NCBI GenBank assembly: GCA_943370355.1
Contig: CALRQP020000008.1
Coordinates: 73,047-137,046, forward strand
Length of the DNA stretch: 64,000 nucleotides
Direction: 5' to 3'
DNA from: JADCGM01 sp943370355
GTDB taxonomy: Bacteria > Pseudomonadota > Alphaproteobacteria > Sphingomonadales > Sphingomonadaceae
Shown here piece after piece: positions 24,071-31,996 of the stretch (its first letter is position 1; every line of letters begins with the position of its first letter). The position numbers and the translations under genes are program-made. The notes under the pieces were generated by a model. It had not been told where the DNA came from. It did not search any database and worked only from the letters and a program-made list of their open reading frames with translations.

Positions 24071-24814
24071 CTAGGCTTGCCCGCGCCGCTCCTTCGCCCG
24101 GCGCGACCAGATGTTCAAAATCTCGACGAGCGCCGAGAAGGCCATCGCCGTGTAGATATAGCCCTTGGGCACATGCACGCCGAAACCATCGGCGATCAGC
24201 GTCATGCCGATCATGAGCAGGAAGCCGAGCGCCAGCATCACAACGGTCGGGTTCTTTGCGATGAAGGCCGACAGCGGACCCGCCGCGAACAACATGCCCG
24301 CGACCGCGACGAGGACCGCGATGAACATCACCGGTACATGGTCGGTCATGCCGACGGCGGTGATGATCGAGTCGATCGAGAAGACGATGTCGAGCATGAT
24401 GATCTGGCTGATCGCTGCCGCGAAGCCGATCTTCACGACCGCATCGGCCGCCGCATGCTCCTTCTCCTTCGGATCGACGCTCTCATGGATTTCCTTGGTC
24501 GCCTTCCAGACGAGGAACAGACCACCGGCGATCAGGATCAGGTCGCGCCAAGAGAAGCCGTGGTTGAACGCCGTGAACAATGGCTCGGTCAGCTGGACGA
24601 TCCACGCGACGGAGCCGAGCAGTGCCAGCCTGAGCCCGAGCGCCAGACCGATGCCGATCCGCCGCGCCTTCGGCCGCATCTCCTCGGGCAGCTTGTTGGT
24701 CAGGATCGAGATGAAGATCAGATTGTCGATGCCGAGCACAAGCTCCATGGCAATCAACGTGATGAGGGCAGCCCAGGTGGCCGGCTCGGCGAACAGCGCG
24801 ATCAGGTCGGTCAT
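24071..24814 (-). CDS. TerC-family integral membrane protein
   Basis: A 247-aa protein with about seven membrane segments. The TerC hallmark acidic residues within helices are visible: LIAMELVLGIDNLIFISIL near the N-terminus and MLDIVFSIDSIITAVGM in the middle. Family members handle Mn2+ or other metals for exported enzymes, or belong to tellurite resistance loci; no ter genes are here. It is the first gene of a leftward run with RNase D and lpt genes; 32 bases separate it from the next gene. Confidence 0.92.
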   Translation of the reverse strand: MTDLIALFAEPATWAALITLIAMELVLGIDNLIFISILTNKLPEEMRPKARRIGIGLALGLRLALLGSVAWIVQLTEPLFTAFNHGFSWRDLILIAGGLFLVWKATKEIHESVDPKEKEHAAADAVVKIGFAAAISQIIMLDIVFSIDSIITAVGMTDHVPVMFIAVLVAVAGMLFAAGPLSAFIAKNPTVVMLALGFLLMIGMTLIADGFGVHVPKGYIYTAMAFSALVEILNIWSRRAKERRGQA

Positions 24815-24856
24815 GGGAGGGCCATTTGGTTACGGCCCGGCAACATCGCAAGGCCC

Positions 24857-25744
24857 CTAACCGGGAAAAATCGGCGTGGCGCATCCTTTTGCGCCGTGGC
24901 CCATGAGTTCGAACAGACCGCCCGCCTGCGGCTGGGCTGAGAGCGCATCAGCGTTCAGGCCGACGGTGGCCGAGGTAACGAACAGCCGATCGAGTAACGG
25001 CCCCCCGAAGGCAACGCTGGTCGGCCGTTCGACGGAAAGCGCGCGTTCAGTGAGGATTTCGCCCGTTGCCGAAATCCGGCGCACCGCCCAGCCATCCCAG
25101 AAGGCGACCCAGAGGCAGCCTTCGGCATCGACGGTCATGCCGTCGGGATAGCCATGTTCGTTGCGGAATGTGGCGAGCGGTCGCCGCCCGGATACAGAGC
25201 CATCCGGTGCGATATCGAAGCGGTAGATGGTCCGCAACGCGGAGTCGCTGTGATACATGATGCGCCCATTAGGGCTGAAGGCCGGGCCGTTGGTGACGCG
25301 GTAGCCGTCGTCGATGCGTTGCCAGCTTCGGTCTGCGCCGAGACGGTAGAGCGCGCCCGAGGCGTCCTGCTCGCGATTGTCCATCGTGCCGGCCCAGAAA
25401 TTCCCTGCGTTATCCAGTTTTCCATCGTTGCTGCGGTTATGCGGACGGTCGGGTTCGAATTCGGTGAAAGGTTCGTAGCGGCCCGCAACAGGATCGACGG
25501 ACGCGAAGCCCTTGCTCGTCGCTGCGACGAAGCCGCCGGCGGCGCGCGGCGCGAGTGCGGTGACCTGTAGCGGCGGAATGAAACTGGTCTTGCTGTCGGT
25601 TGCCGGGTCGTAGCGGTGGATGGCGGGTGCCTTGATGTCGACCCACCAGAGGCAGCCGTCGCGTTTATCCCAGACCGGTCCCTCGCCAAGAATGGCCTTC
25701 GCATCCCAGAGGCAGATGGCATCGCCGGTGGCGGACTGAACCAT
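24857..25744 (-). CDS. SMP-30/gluconolactonase-family sugar lactonase
   Basis: A 295-aa six-bladed propeller lactonase. Metal ligands of the SMP-30 family can be placed: Glu in ILGEGPVWD, Asn in VTNGPAFSPNG, Asp in YPDGMTVDAEG; the substrate Asn/Asp segment is RSNDGKLDNAGNFWAGTMD. The ATG at 25744 is preferred to a TTG at 25765. Divergent from the dehydratase-kinase-aldolase genes (126 bases between starts), it should hydrolyse the aldonolactone formed in the same pathway; galactonolactone is the likely substrate by context. Confidence 0.9.
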   Translation of the reverse strand: MVQSATGDAICLWDAKAILGEGPVWDKRDGCLWWVDIKAPAIHRYDPATDSKTSFIPPLQVTALAPRAAGGFVAATSKGFASVDPVAGRYEPFTEFEPDRPHNRSNDGKLDNAGNFWAGTMDNREQDASGALYRLGADRSWQRIDDGYRVTNGPAFSPNGRIMYHSDSALRTIYRFDIAPDGSVSGRRPLATFRNEHGYPDGMTVDAEGCLWVAFWDGWAVRRISATGEILTERALSVERPTSVAFGGPLLDRLFVTSATVGLNADALSAQPQAGGLFELMGHGAKGCATPIFPG

Positions 25745-25869
25745 ATTCTTTCGCACCCGTTTCAATCGGTGGGGCGAACCCCTGCTTCGGTTAACCGTTG
25801 CACACGCGGTGCTGTTCCCGGGAACGCCACCGCCGCCAATGCGGTTGAACGCGTCAGGAGATTATTGCG

Positions 25870-27639
25870 ATGACCGACGGACCCGCAGGCGGTCAGCCCA
25901 CCGACGGACCGCCGAAACCGGGCGTCTCGACGAAGCTGCGTTCGGCCGAAAGCTATGGCAAGCTCGACAAGGATGGGTTCATCCACCGCAGCTGGATGAA
26001 GTCGCAGGGCTTTCCGAACCATGTGTTCGACGGGCGGCCGGTCATCGGCATCTGCAATACGTTCAGCGAGTTCAATCCCTGCCATAGCCATCTCAACGAG
26101 ATCGCCGAGGCGGTGAAGCGCGGCGTCTGGGAGGCCGGCGGCCTGCCGCTGGAATTTCCGGTGATGTCGCTCGGCGAGACACAGATCCGGCCGACCGCGA
26201 TGCTGTTCCGCAATTTGATGTCTATGGACGTCGAGGAGTCGATCCGCGGCTATGCGATGGATGGCGTCGTGCTGCTCGGCGGCTGCGACAAGAACACACC
26301 GGCAATGCTGATGGGCGCTGCGTCGGTCGGCCTGCCGGCGATGGTGGTGTCATCGGGGCCGATGCTCAACGGCAAATATCGCGGCAAGGATATCGGCTCG
26401 GGCACCGACGTGTGGCGGTTCAGCGAGGAAGTGCGCGCCGGCACGATGACGATGGCCGAGTTCACCGCAGCGGAGGCCGGGATGAGCCGCAGCCGCGGCA
26501 CCTGCATGACGATGGGCACCGCTTCGACCATGGCCTGTATCGTTGAGGCGATGGGGCTGAGCCTGCCCTACAATGGCACGATCCCTGGCATCGACGCGCG
26601 GCGGCGCGCGATGGCGCATGTGACGGGCAACCGCATCGTGCAGCTGGTCAAGGACGGCGCAACGCTGGGCGATGTGATGACACGCGCGAGCTTCGAAAAT
26701 GGCATCAAGGTCTGCGCGGGCATAGGCGGATCGACCAATGCCGTGCTGCACCTGCTCGCGATGGCGGGGCGGGCCGGTGTGGCGCTGACGCTCGATGATT
26801 GGGACCGGCTGGGACGCGGCGTGCCGACGCTCGTCGATTTGATGCCGTCGGGCCAGTTCCTGATGGAGGATTTCCATTATGCGGGCGGCGTCCCCGCGCT
26901 GATCGCGGAAATGGCTGATCTGCTCGACATAAGCCATGTCGGGGTGTCGGGGCGGAGCCTTGCCGAGATCGCTGCCGAGGCGCGCAACGACAATCCGCTG
27001 GTCATTCGTCCGCGCGAGCGACCGCTCATGGCGCATGGCGGCATCGCGGTACTGCGCGGCAACCTCGCCCCGCTTGGTGCGGTGCTCAAACCGTCGGCGG
27101 CCAGTCCGGAACTCATGGCGCATCGCGGCAAGGCGGTGGTGTTCGAGAGCATCGAGGACATGAAGGCGCGCATCGACGATCCGGCGCTCGACGCCGATGC
27201 CACGTCGGTGCTCGTGCTGAAGGGCTGCGGGCCGAAGGGCTATCCGGGCATGCCGGAGGTCGGCAACATGCCGATCCCGCGCAAGCTGCTCGAACAGGGC
27301 GTGCGCGACATGGTGCGGATCAGCGACGCGCGCATGTCGGGGACCGCCTACGGCACCGTGGTGCTGCATGTCTCGCCGGAAAGTCATGCCGGCGGTCCGC
27401 TCGCACTGGTCCGCGATGGCGATATCATCGCGCTCGATGTGGCGGCGGGGACGCTGACGCTCGAGATTTCCGAAGCCGAGATGGCGGACCGGCGCGCCGC
27501 ATGGGTCGCACCGCCACCGGTCGCCGAGCGCGGCTGGGCCAAATTATATGTCGACACGGTGACCGGCGCGCATGAGGGGGCCGACCTGTCCTTCCTGCGC
27601 GGCGCATCGGGATCGCTCGTGACGCGGGAGTCGCATTGA
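25870..27639 (+). CDS. IlvD/Edd-family sugar-acid dehydratase
   Basis: A 589-aa Fe-S dehydratase of the L-arabonate/D-xylonate/galactonate branch of the IlvD/Edd family. Signatures: LDKDGFIHRSWMKSQGFP, GRPVIGICNTFSE, LLGGCDKNTPAML, and GTCMTMGTASTMAC; the Cys in GICNT, GGCDK and GTCMTM would ligate the cluster. SD AGGAG at 25856-25860. The stop overlaps the kinase start. By context it converts galactonate to 2-keto-3-deoxygalactonate, replacing the enolase-type DgoD. Arabonate, fuconate or xylonate are alternatives judged from sequence alone. Confidence 0.9.
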   Translation: MTDGPAGGQPTDGPPKPGVSTKLRSAESYGKLDKDGFIHRSWMKSQGFPNHVFDGRPVIGICNTFSEFNPCHSHLNEIAEAVKRGVWEAGGLPLEFPVMSLGETQIRPTAMLFRNLMSMDVEESIRGYAMDGVVLLGGCDKNTPAMLMGAASVGLPAMVVSSGPMLNGKYRGKDIGSGTDVWRFSEEVRAGTMTMAEFTAAEAGMSRSRGTCMTMGTASTMACIVEAMGLSLPYNGTIPGIDARRRAMAHVTGNRIVQLVKDGATLGDVMTRASFENGIKVCAGIGGSTNAVLHLLAMAGRAGVALTLDDWDRLGRGVPTLVDLMPSGQFLMEDFHYAGGVPALIAEMADLLDISHVGVSGRSLAEIAAEARNDNPLVIRPRERPLMAHGGIAVLRGNLAPLGAVLKPSAASPELMAHRGKAVVFESIEDMKARIDDPALDADATSVLVLKGCGPKGYPGMPEVGNMPIPRKLLEQGVRDMVRISDARMSGTAYGTVVLHVSPESHAGGPLALVRDGDIIALDVAAGTLTLEISEAEMADRRAAWVAPPPVAERGWAKLYVDTVTGAHEGADLSFLRGASGSLVTRESH

Positions 27640-28520
27640 TGGACGCGCCATTTCTCGCCGTCGACTGGGGAACCACCAATCGCCGCGCCTATCTGGTCGG
27701 CGCGGATGGCCGGCACGGGGCGGAGCATGAGGACGACCGCGGCGTGATGTCGGTTGGCGCTGGCGGTTTCGAGAGCGCAGTCAATGAATTGTGCGCGCGC
27801 GATGGCGATGTGCCGATGCTGCTGGCGGGGATGGTCGGGTCGAGCCGCGGCTGGGTCGATGCGGGCTATGTGGCCTGCCCTGCCGATCTCGAGGCGATTG
27901 CGAAAGCGCTCAAGTGGATCGAGCCGGGACGCGTCGCCATCGTGCCAGGCCTCTCGCTCAGCGACGCGCCGCATTTCGACGTGATGCGCGGCGAGGAGGT
28001 GCAGATATTGGGCGGCGTCGCGGCCGGGCTGCTCCCGCAGGACGCGTTGGTCTGCCATCCCGGCACGCACACCAAGTGGATCGAGTTGGAACGCGGCTGC
28101 GTGCAGCGGTTCCGCACGGTGATGACGGGCGAGCTGTTCGGGCTGCTCAAGGCGCATTCGATCCTGTCCGACCTGCTGGCCGGGGACGCACCGGTCGGCG
28201 AGGATTTTGCGCGCGGGGTCGATCACGGCGTCGCGCATGACGATTTGACCGCCGAGCTGTTCCAGGTGCGCGCGCGGGTGCTGCTCGGGGCAGCGGAGAA
28301 GTCCGAGGCGGCGAGCTATGTGAGCGGGCTCCTCATCGGCAACGACCTGCGCACCGGCTTCGGCCGGCAGCGGCACGACAGCGTGTACGTGGTTGGCAGG
28401 CCGGAACTCACCGAACGCTATGCAGCGGCAATCCGGCAGAGCGGCCGTGTCGCCACCGAGGTGGACGGCGAGGCGGCTTTCGTCGCGGGCATGGTGCGAA
28501 TCTGGGAGATGGCGTCGTGA
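27639..28520 (+). CDS. dgoK: 2-dehydro-3-deoxygalactonokinase
   Basis: A 293-aa sugar-acid kinase of the DgoK family. N-terminal phosphate-binding motif LAVDWGTTNRRAYLV, then LLAGMVGSSRGW, CHPGTHTKWIEL and TGELFGLLKAHS, all typical. It phosphorylates KDGal to KDPGal. ATG at 27639 overlaps the dehydratase TGA, and its own stop overlaps the aldolase GTG, so dehydratase, kinase and aldolase form a coupled operon. The presence of DgoK argues that the pathway is galactose-type rather than Edd gluconate-type. Confidence 0.93.
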   Translation: MDAPFLAVDWGTTNRRAYLVGADGRHGAEHEDDRGVMSVGAGGFESAVNELCARDGDVPMLLAGMVGSSRGWVDAGYVACPADLEAIAKALKWIEPGRVAIVPGLSLSDAPHFDVMRGEEVQILGGVAAGLLPQDALVCHPGTHTKWIELERGCVQRFRTVMTGELFGLLKAHSILSDLLAGDAPVGEDFARGVDHGVAHDDLTAELFQVRARVLLGAAEKSEAASYVSGLLIGNDLRTGFGRQRHDSVYVVGRPELTERYAAAIRQSGRVATEVDGEAAFVAGMVRIWEMAS

Positions 28521-29155
28521 GCGCAATCGCCGAATTCCGGGAGCATTTGGCGGCCTGCCCGCTGGTTGCGATCATCCGTGGGGTGACGCCGGACGAGGCG
28601 GAGGCCGTGGGGGCGGCGCTGGTCGGGGCCGGGCTGCGGATCATCGAGGTCCCGCTGAATTCGCCCGATCCGCTCCGGAGCATCGAGATCCTCGCGCGGA
28701 CGTTTGGAGATGTGGCGACGGTCGGCGCTGGCACCGTGCTCGATGCTGACAGCGTGGCCGCGGTGCGCGATTCAGGCGGACGGCTCATTGTCTCGCCGAA
28801 CAGCGACGCCGCAGTGATCGGTGCCACGGTTGCGGCCGGACTTGTCTCGTCGCCGGGCTATTTCACGCCGTCCGAGGCCTTCGCGGCAATCCAGGCAGGC
28901 GCACAGGTTCTGAAACTGTTTCCAGCCGAGGCCGCCTCACCCGCCGTGCTTAAGGCGCAGCTGGCGGTGTTGCCGAAATCGGTGCCGGTGCTGGCAGTCG
29001 GCGGGATCCGGTCCGACGGGATGCGGCCATGGCTCGATGCAGGCGCGAGCGGGTTCGGGCTGGGTTCGGGACTCTACAGCCCGGGAATGACGGCCGTTCA
29101 GATCAGCGACAGGGCGCGGGCCTATGTCGTGGGCCTGAAGGACAGTGCGGAGTAG
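28517..29155 (+). CDS. dgoA: 2-dehydro-3-deoxy-6-phosphogalactonate aldolase
   Basis: A 212-aa class I aldolase (KDPG/KDPGal type) splitting KDPGal into pyruvate and glyceraldehyde 3-phosphate. Landmarks: LVAIIRGVTPDEA, IIEVPLNSPDP with the catalytic Glu, GAGTVLDADSV, SPGYFTPSEA, and the Schiff-base Lys133 in VLKLFPAE. Start GTG in a GTGA overlap with dgoK. The partner Asn-Ser-Pro (NSPDP) rather than TPxA favours KDPGal over KDPG aldolase. Confidence 0.93.
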   Translation: MSAIAEFREHLAACPLVAIIRGVTPDEAEAVGAALVGAGLRIIEVPLNSPDPLRSIEILARTFGDVATVGAGTVLDADSVAAVRDSGGRLIVSPNSDAAVIGATVAAGLVSSPGYFTPSEAFAAIQAGAQVLKLFPAEAASPAVLKAQLAVLPKSVPVLAVGGIRSDGMRPWLDAGASGFGLGSGLYSPGMTAVQISDRARAYVVGLKDSAE

Positions 29156-29160
29156 CGTTT

Positions 29161-31932
29161 ATGGCCACGATCCTTGCCCAGGTCCCGGACAATCTGCGGC
29201 GGCAGCCGACGCGCGAGAGGGTCAGCCTCGACGGCGTCTGGGACTTCCGGCTGGAGCGCGAGGAGAACTGGCGGGCGATCCAGGTTCCGGGCGTCTGGCA
29301 GGCCCAATTCGACGATTTGCGCGAGACGCAGGGCGTCACCTGGTACCGGCGCAACTTCACGCTGCCGCGCAGCTTCCGCGACCGGCACATCGTCATCGGC
29401 TTCGGCGCGATCAATTATCTCGCCGAGGTTTATGTCAACGGCCGGCTGATCCGCAGCCATGAGGGCGGCTATCTTGCGTTCGAGGCGGTGCTGGCCCCCG
29501 AACTGCTCTGGGAGGACAATCTCCTCGAAGTGAAGGTGACGCTGCCATCGAACGACCGGGCGGAGTTTCCCGATCACCCCTTCCAGGAAATTCCGCACGG
29601 CAAGCAGAGCTGGTACGGCCCGATGGGCGGTATCTGGCAGTCGGTGTGGCTGGAGGCGCGCAACGCCGAACATTTCAAGGCGGTGCAGCTGCGCGCCGAC
29701 CTTACGACGGGCGAGATCCTGGCCGAGATCAGCGTGTCAGCGGCGGCAGCGGAGCGCGCGCTACGCTGTACGGTGTTCGGTCCCGACGGCCGCGAGGTTG
29801 CGCAGCGGCGCTATCAGCGCGCAGGCGAGGTATCAGGTCATGCCAAGCTGAAAGTCGATAAGCCGCTCGCCTGGTCGCCCGACCATCCGAACCTCTACCG
29901 GCTCGTCATCGAACTCGGGCGCGGCGGCGACCTGCTCGATACGATGAGCCTGAACTTTGGCTTCCGCACGATCGAGACAAAGGATGGCAGATTCCTGCTC
30001 AATGGCCAGCCGCTCTACATGCGTTGCGCGCTCGATCAGGACTATTATCCGGAAGGCCTCTACACGCTGCCCAACCTCGAATATCTCGAGGACCAGATGA
30101 AGAAGGCCAAACAGCTCGGTCTGAACACCATCCGTTGCCACATCAAAGTGCCTGACCCCGTCTATTATGATGTCTGCGACCGGCTGGGCCTGCTGGTCTG
30201 GACCGAATTCCCCAATTTCGAGCGGTTCAGCGACAAGGCAGCCGAGCGGGCGCGGCATACCGCCGAAGGTATCATTGCCCGCGACGGCCACCATCCCTCG
30301 ATCATCGCCTGGACGATAATCAACGAGGACTGGGGCACGCGGCTCACCGAAAACCCCGAGCACCGGCAATGGCTTGCCGAACAATATGACTGGCTGAAAG
30401 TCTATGACCCGACGCGACTCGCAGTCGACAATTCAGCCTGTTTTCCGAACTTTCATGTCAAGACGGACATCGAGGACTATCATTATTACCGCGGCATCCC
30501 CGACCGGCGCGAGGAATGGGACGCCCTGACCGCGAGCTTCGCGAAGCGTGAGGGCTGGACCTTCAGTCCGCACGGCGACAGCCAGGCGCGCGGCGACGAG
30601 CCGCTGGTCTGCTCGGAGTTCGGCATCTGGGGCTTGCCGCATCCGAAGGATCTGCGGCGCGGCGGCACGATGGATCCGTGGTGGTTCGAGACGGGCCAGC
30701 AATGGGGCGACGGCGTCGCCTACCCCAAGGGAATCGAGCAGCGCTATCGCAGCTTCTTCCTCGACCGCGCCTTCGGCAGCTTCGACGCGTTCATCGATGC
30801 GACGCAATGGTATCAGTGGATGGGTCTCAAATATGAGATCGAGAAGCTCCGCGAACATGCCTCGATCCAGGGCTATGTGATCACCGAGCTGACCGACATT
30901 TATTGGGAGTCGAACGGGCTCATGGACATGGAGCGCAACCTGCGCGCCTTCCACGAGCCGTTTGCGCAGTTGAACGCCGATCTCGTCGTGCTGCCCGCCT
31001 TCGCCAAATGGGGCTATTGGGCAGGCGAGCGTCTCGATTTCACGCCGCGCATCGCAACCGGCGGTGCGACGCTGCCGCCGGGTGCGCGCCTCGACTGGCG
31101 GGTCGAGCCGTTCGGCCTGTCGGGGAGCGTCGAAGTCGCCGCCGCGCCGCCCGGTGCGGTCATCCCGATCGACGGCATCGAGATCGAACTACCGCAGGAC
31201 CGCCCGCCGGTTGCGGCGATGCTCCACCTGACACTGTCAGATCACCGCAGCAATGTGCTCGCGCGCAACAGCGAAGCCTTTTCGGTCTACCCGCGCATGG
31301 CCAGCGTGACCGGTGTATCGGCACAGCTCTGGTCCGACGACCAGCGCATCCTCGAACGGCTGCGCGCACTCGGCTACCGCATCGCCGAGGACGCCGACCA
31401 TGCCGATCTGCTGGTGGTGCGCATCATGGACACCGACTCGGTCGAGGCGGTGCGGCGCGGCAAGCGGGCGCTCGTCATCTATGAGGAAGGCGAATCGCGC
31501 TGGCTGCGCTCCGACCATCCGGCGTCGATCCTGCCCGTGCAATTCTATATGCACGAGGCCTTTCCGGGGCTGTTCGCCGAGAACCGCGAACATTCGATCA
31601 CGCGCAGCGACTGGATTACCGCGTTCAGCTGGCTGCGCCGCTCCGGCGCATTCGCCGACCTGCCGGGCGGCCCGATATTCGACATGAGTTTCGAGAAAGT
31701 CGCGCCGCGCCATACGCTCAACGGCATGAAGCCGTGGGAGTATGAAGCGCATGTCCATGCCGGCTGCACGGTCGGCTGGGCGCACAAAACCAGCGCCTTC
31801 ATCGCCGAACGCTGGTTCGGTCGCGGCAAGGCGGTACTCACGACCTTTCGCCTGACCCAGAGCCCGACGGGCAGCGACCCGGTTGCGACGGTATTGCTCG
31901 ACCGGCTGGTACGGCAGTCCCTCGCCGGCTGA
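29161..31932 (+). CDS. Intracellular GH2-family glycoside hydrolase
   Basis: A 923-aa family 2 glycosidase without signal peptide. The sugar-binding jellyroll (SLDGVWDFRLER, TWYRRNFTLP, INYLAEVYVNGRLI) is followed by an Ig-like domain and a TIM barrel (about residues 290-600). Acid/base Glu389 lies in TIINEDWGT and the nucleophile Glu486 in VCSEFGIWG. The C-terminal 250 residues form extra beta/Rossmann-like domains. ATG at 29161 with GGAG 7-10 bases upstream; five bases after the aldolase. By context it is a beta-galactosidase feeding galactose into the pathway; beta-glucuronidase-type specificity cannot be excluded. Confidence 0.9.
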   Translation: MATILAQVPDNLRRQPTRERVSLDGVWDFRLEREENWRAIQVPGVWQAQFDDLRETQGVTWYRRNFTLPRSFRDRHIVIGFGAINYLAEVYVNGRLIRSHEGGYLAFEAVLAPELLWEDNLLEVKVTLPSNDRAEFPDHPFQEIPHGKQSWYGPMGGIWQSVWLEARNAEHFKAVQLRADLTTGEILAEISVSAAAAERALRCTVFGPDGREVAQRRYQRAGEVSGHAKLKVDKPLAWSPDHPNLYRLVIELGRGGDLLDTMSLNFGFRTIETKDGRFLLNGQPLYMRCALDQDYYPEGLYTLPNLEYLEDQMKKAKQLGLNTIRCHIKVPDPVYYDVCDRLGLLVWTEFPNFERFSDKAAERARHTAEGIIARDGHHPSIIAWTIINEDWGTRLTENPEHRQWLAEQYDWLKVYDPTRLAVDNSACFPNFHVKTDIEDYHYYRGIPDRREEWDALTASFAKREGWTFSPHGDSQARGDEPLVCSEFGIWGLPHPKDLRRGGTMDPWWFETGQQWGDGVAYPKGIEQRYRSFFLDRAFGSFDAFIDATQWYQWMGLKYEIEKLREHASIQGYVITELTDIYWESNGLMDMERNLRAFHEPFAQLNADLVVLPAFAKWGYWAGERLDFTPRIATGGATLPPGARLDWRVEPFGLSGSVEVAAAPPGAVIPIDGIEIELPQDRPPVAAMLHLTLSDHRSNVLARNSEAFSVYPRMASVTGVSAQLWSDDQRILERLRALGYRIAEDADHADLLVVRIMDTDSVEAVRRGKRALVIYEEGESRWLRSDHPASILPVQFYMHEAFPGLFAENREHSITRSDWITAFSWLRRSGAFADLPGGPIFDMSFEKVAPRHTLNGMKPWEYEAHVHAGCTVGWAHKTSAFIAERWFGRGKAVLTTFRLTQSPTGSDPVATVLLDRLVRQSLAG

Positions 31933-31996
31933 GCGCGGGCATCAGCGTTTCGTTAACCTTCCATCTTCCATAGTCGCGCCTTGGAGAGGGAGCGCC

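Noticed and set aside
24071..24814. Tellurite resistance function for the TerC protein.
   Set aside because: No other ter genes are nearby, and TerC-family proteins of this kind are linked to metal homeostasis more generally.
25870..27639. Dihydroxyacid dehydratase (ilvD) or Edd of the gluconate pathway.
   Set aside because: The N-terminal HRSWMKSQGF and NTFSEFNPC-type motifs match the sugar-acid branch, and its operon partners are DgoK and a KDPGal-type aldolase.
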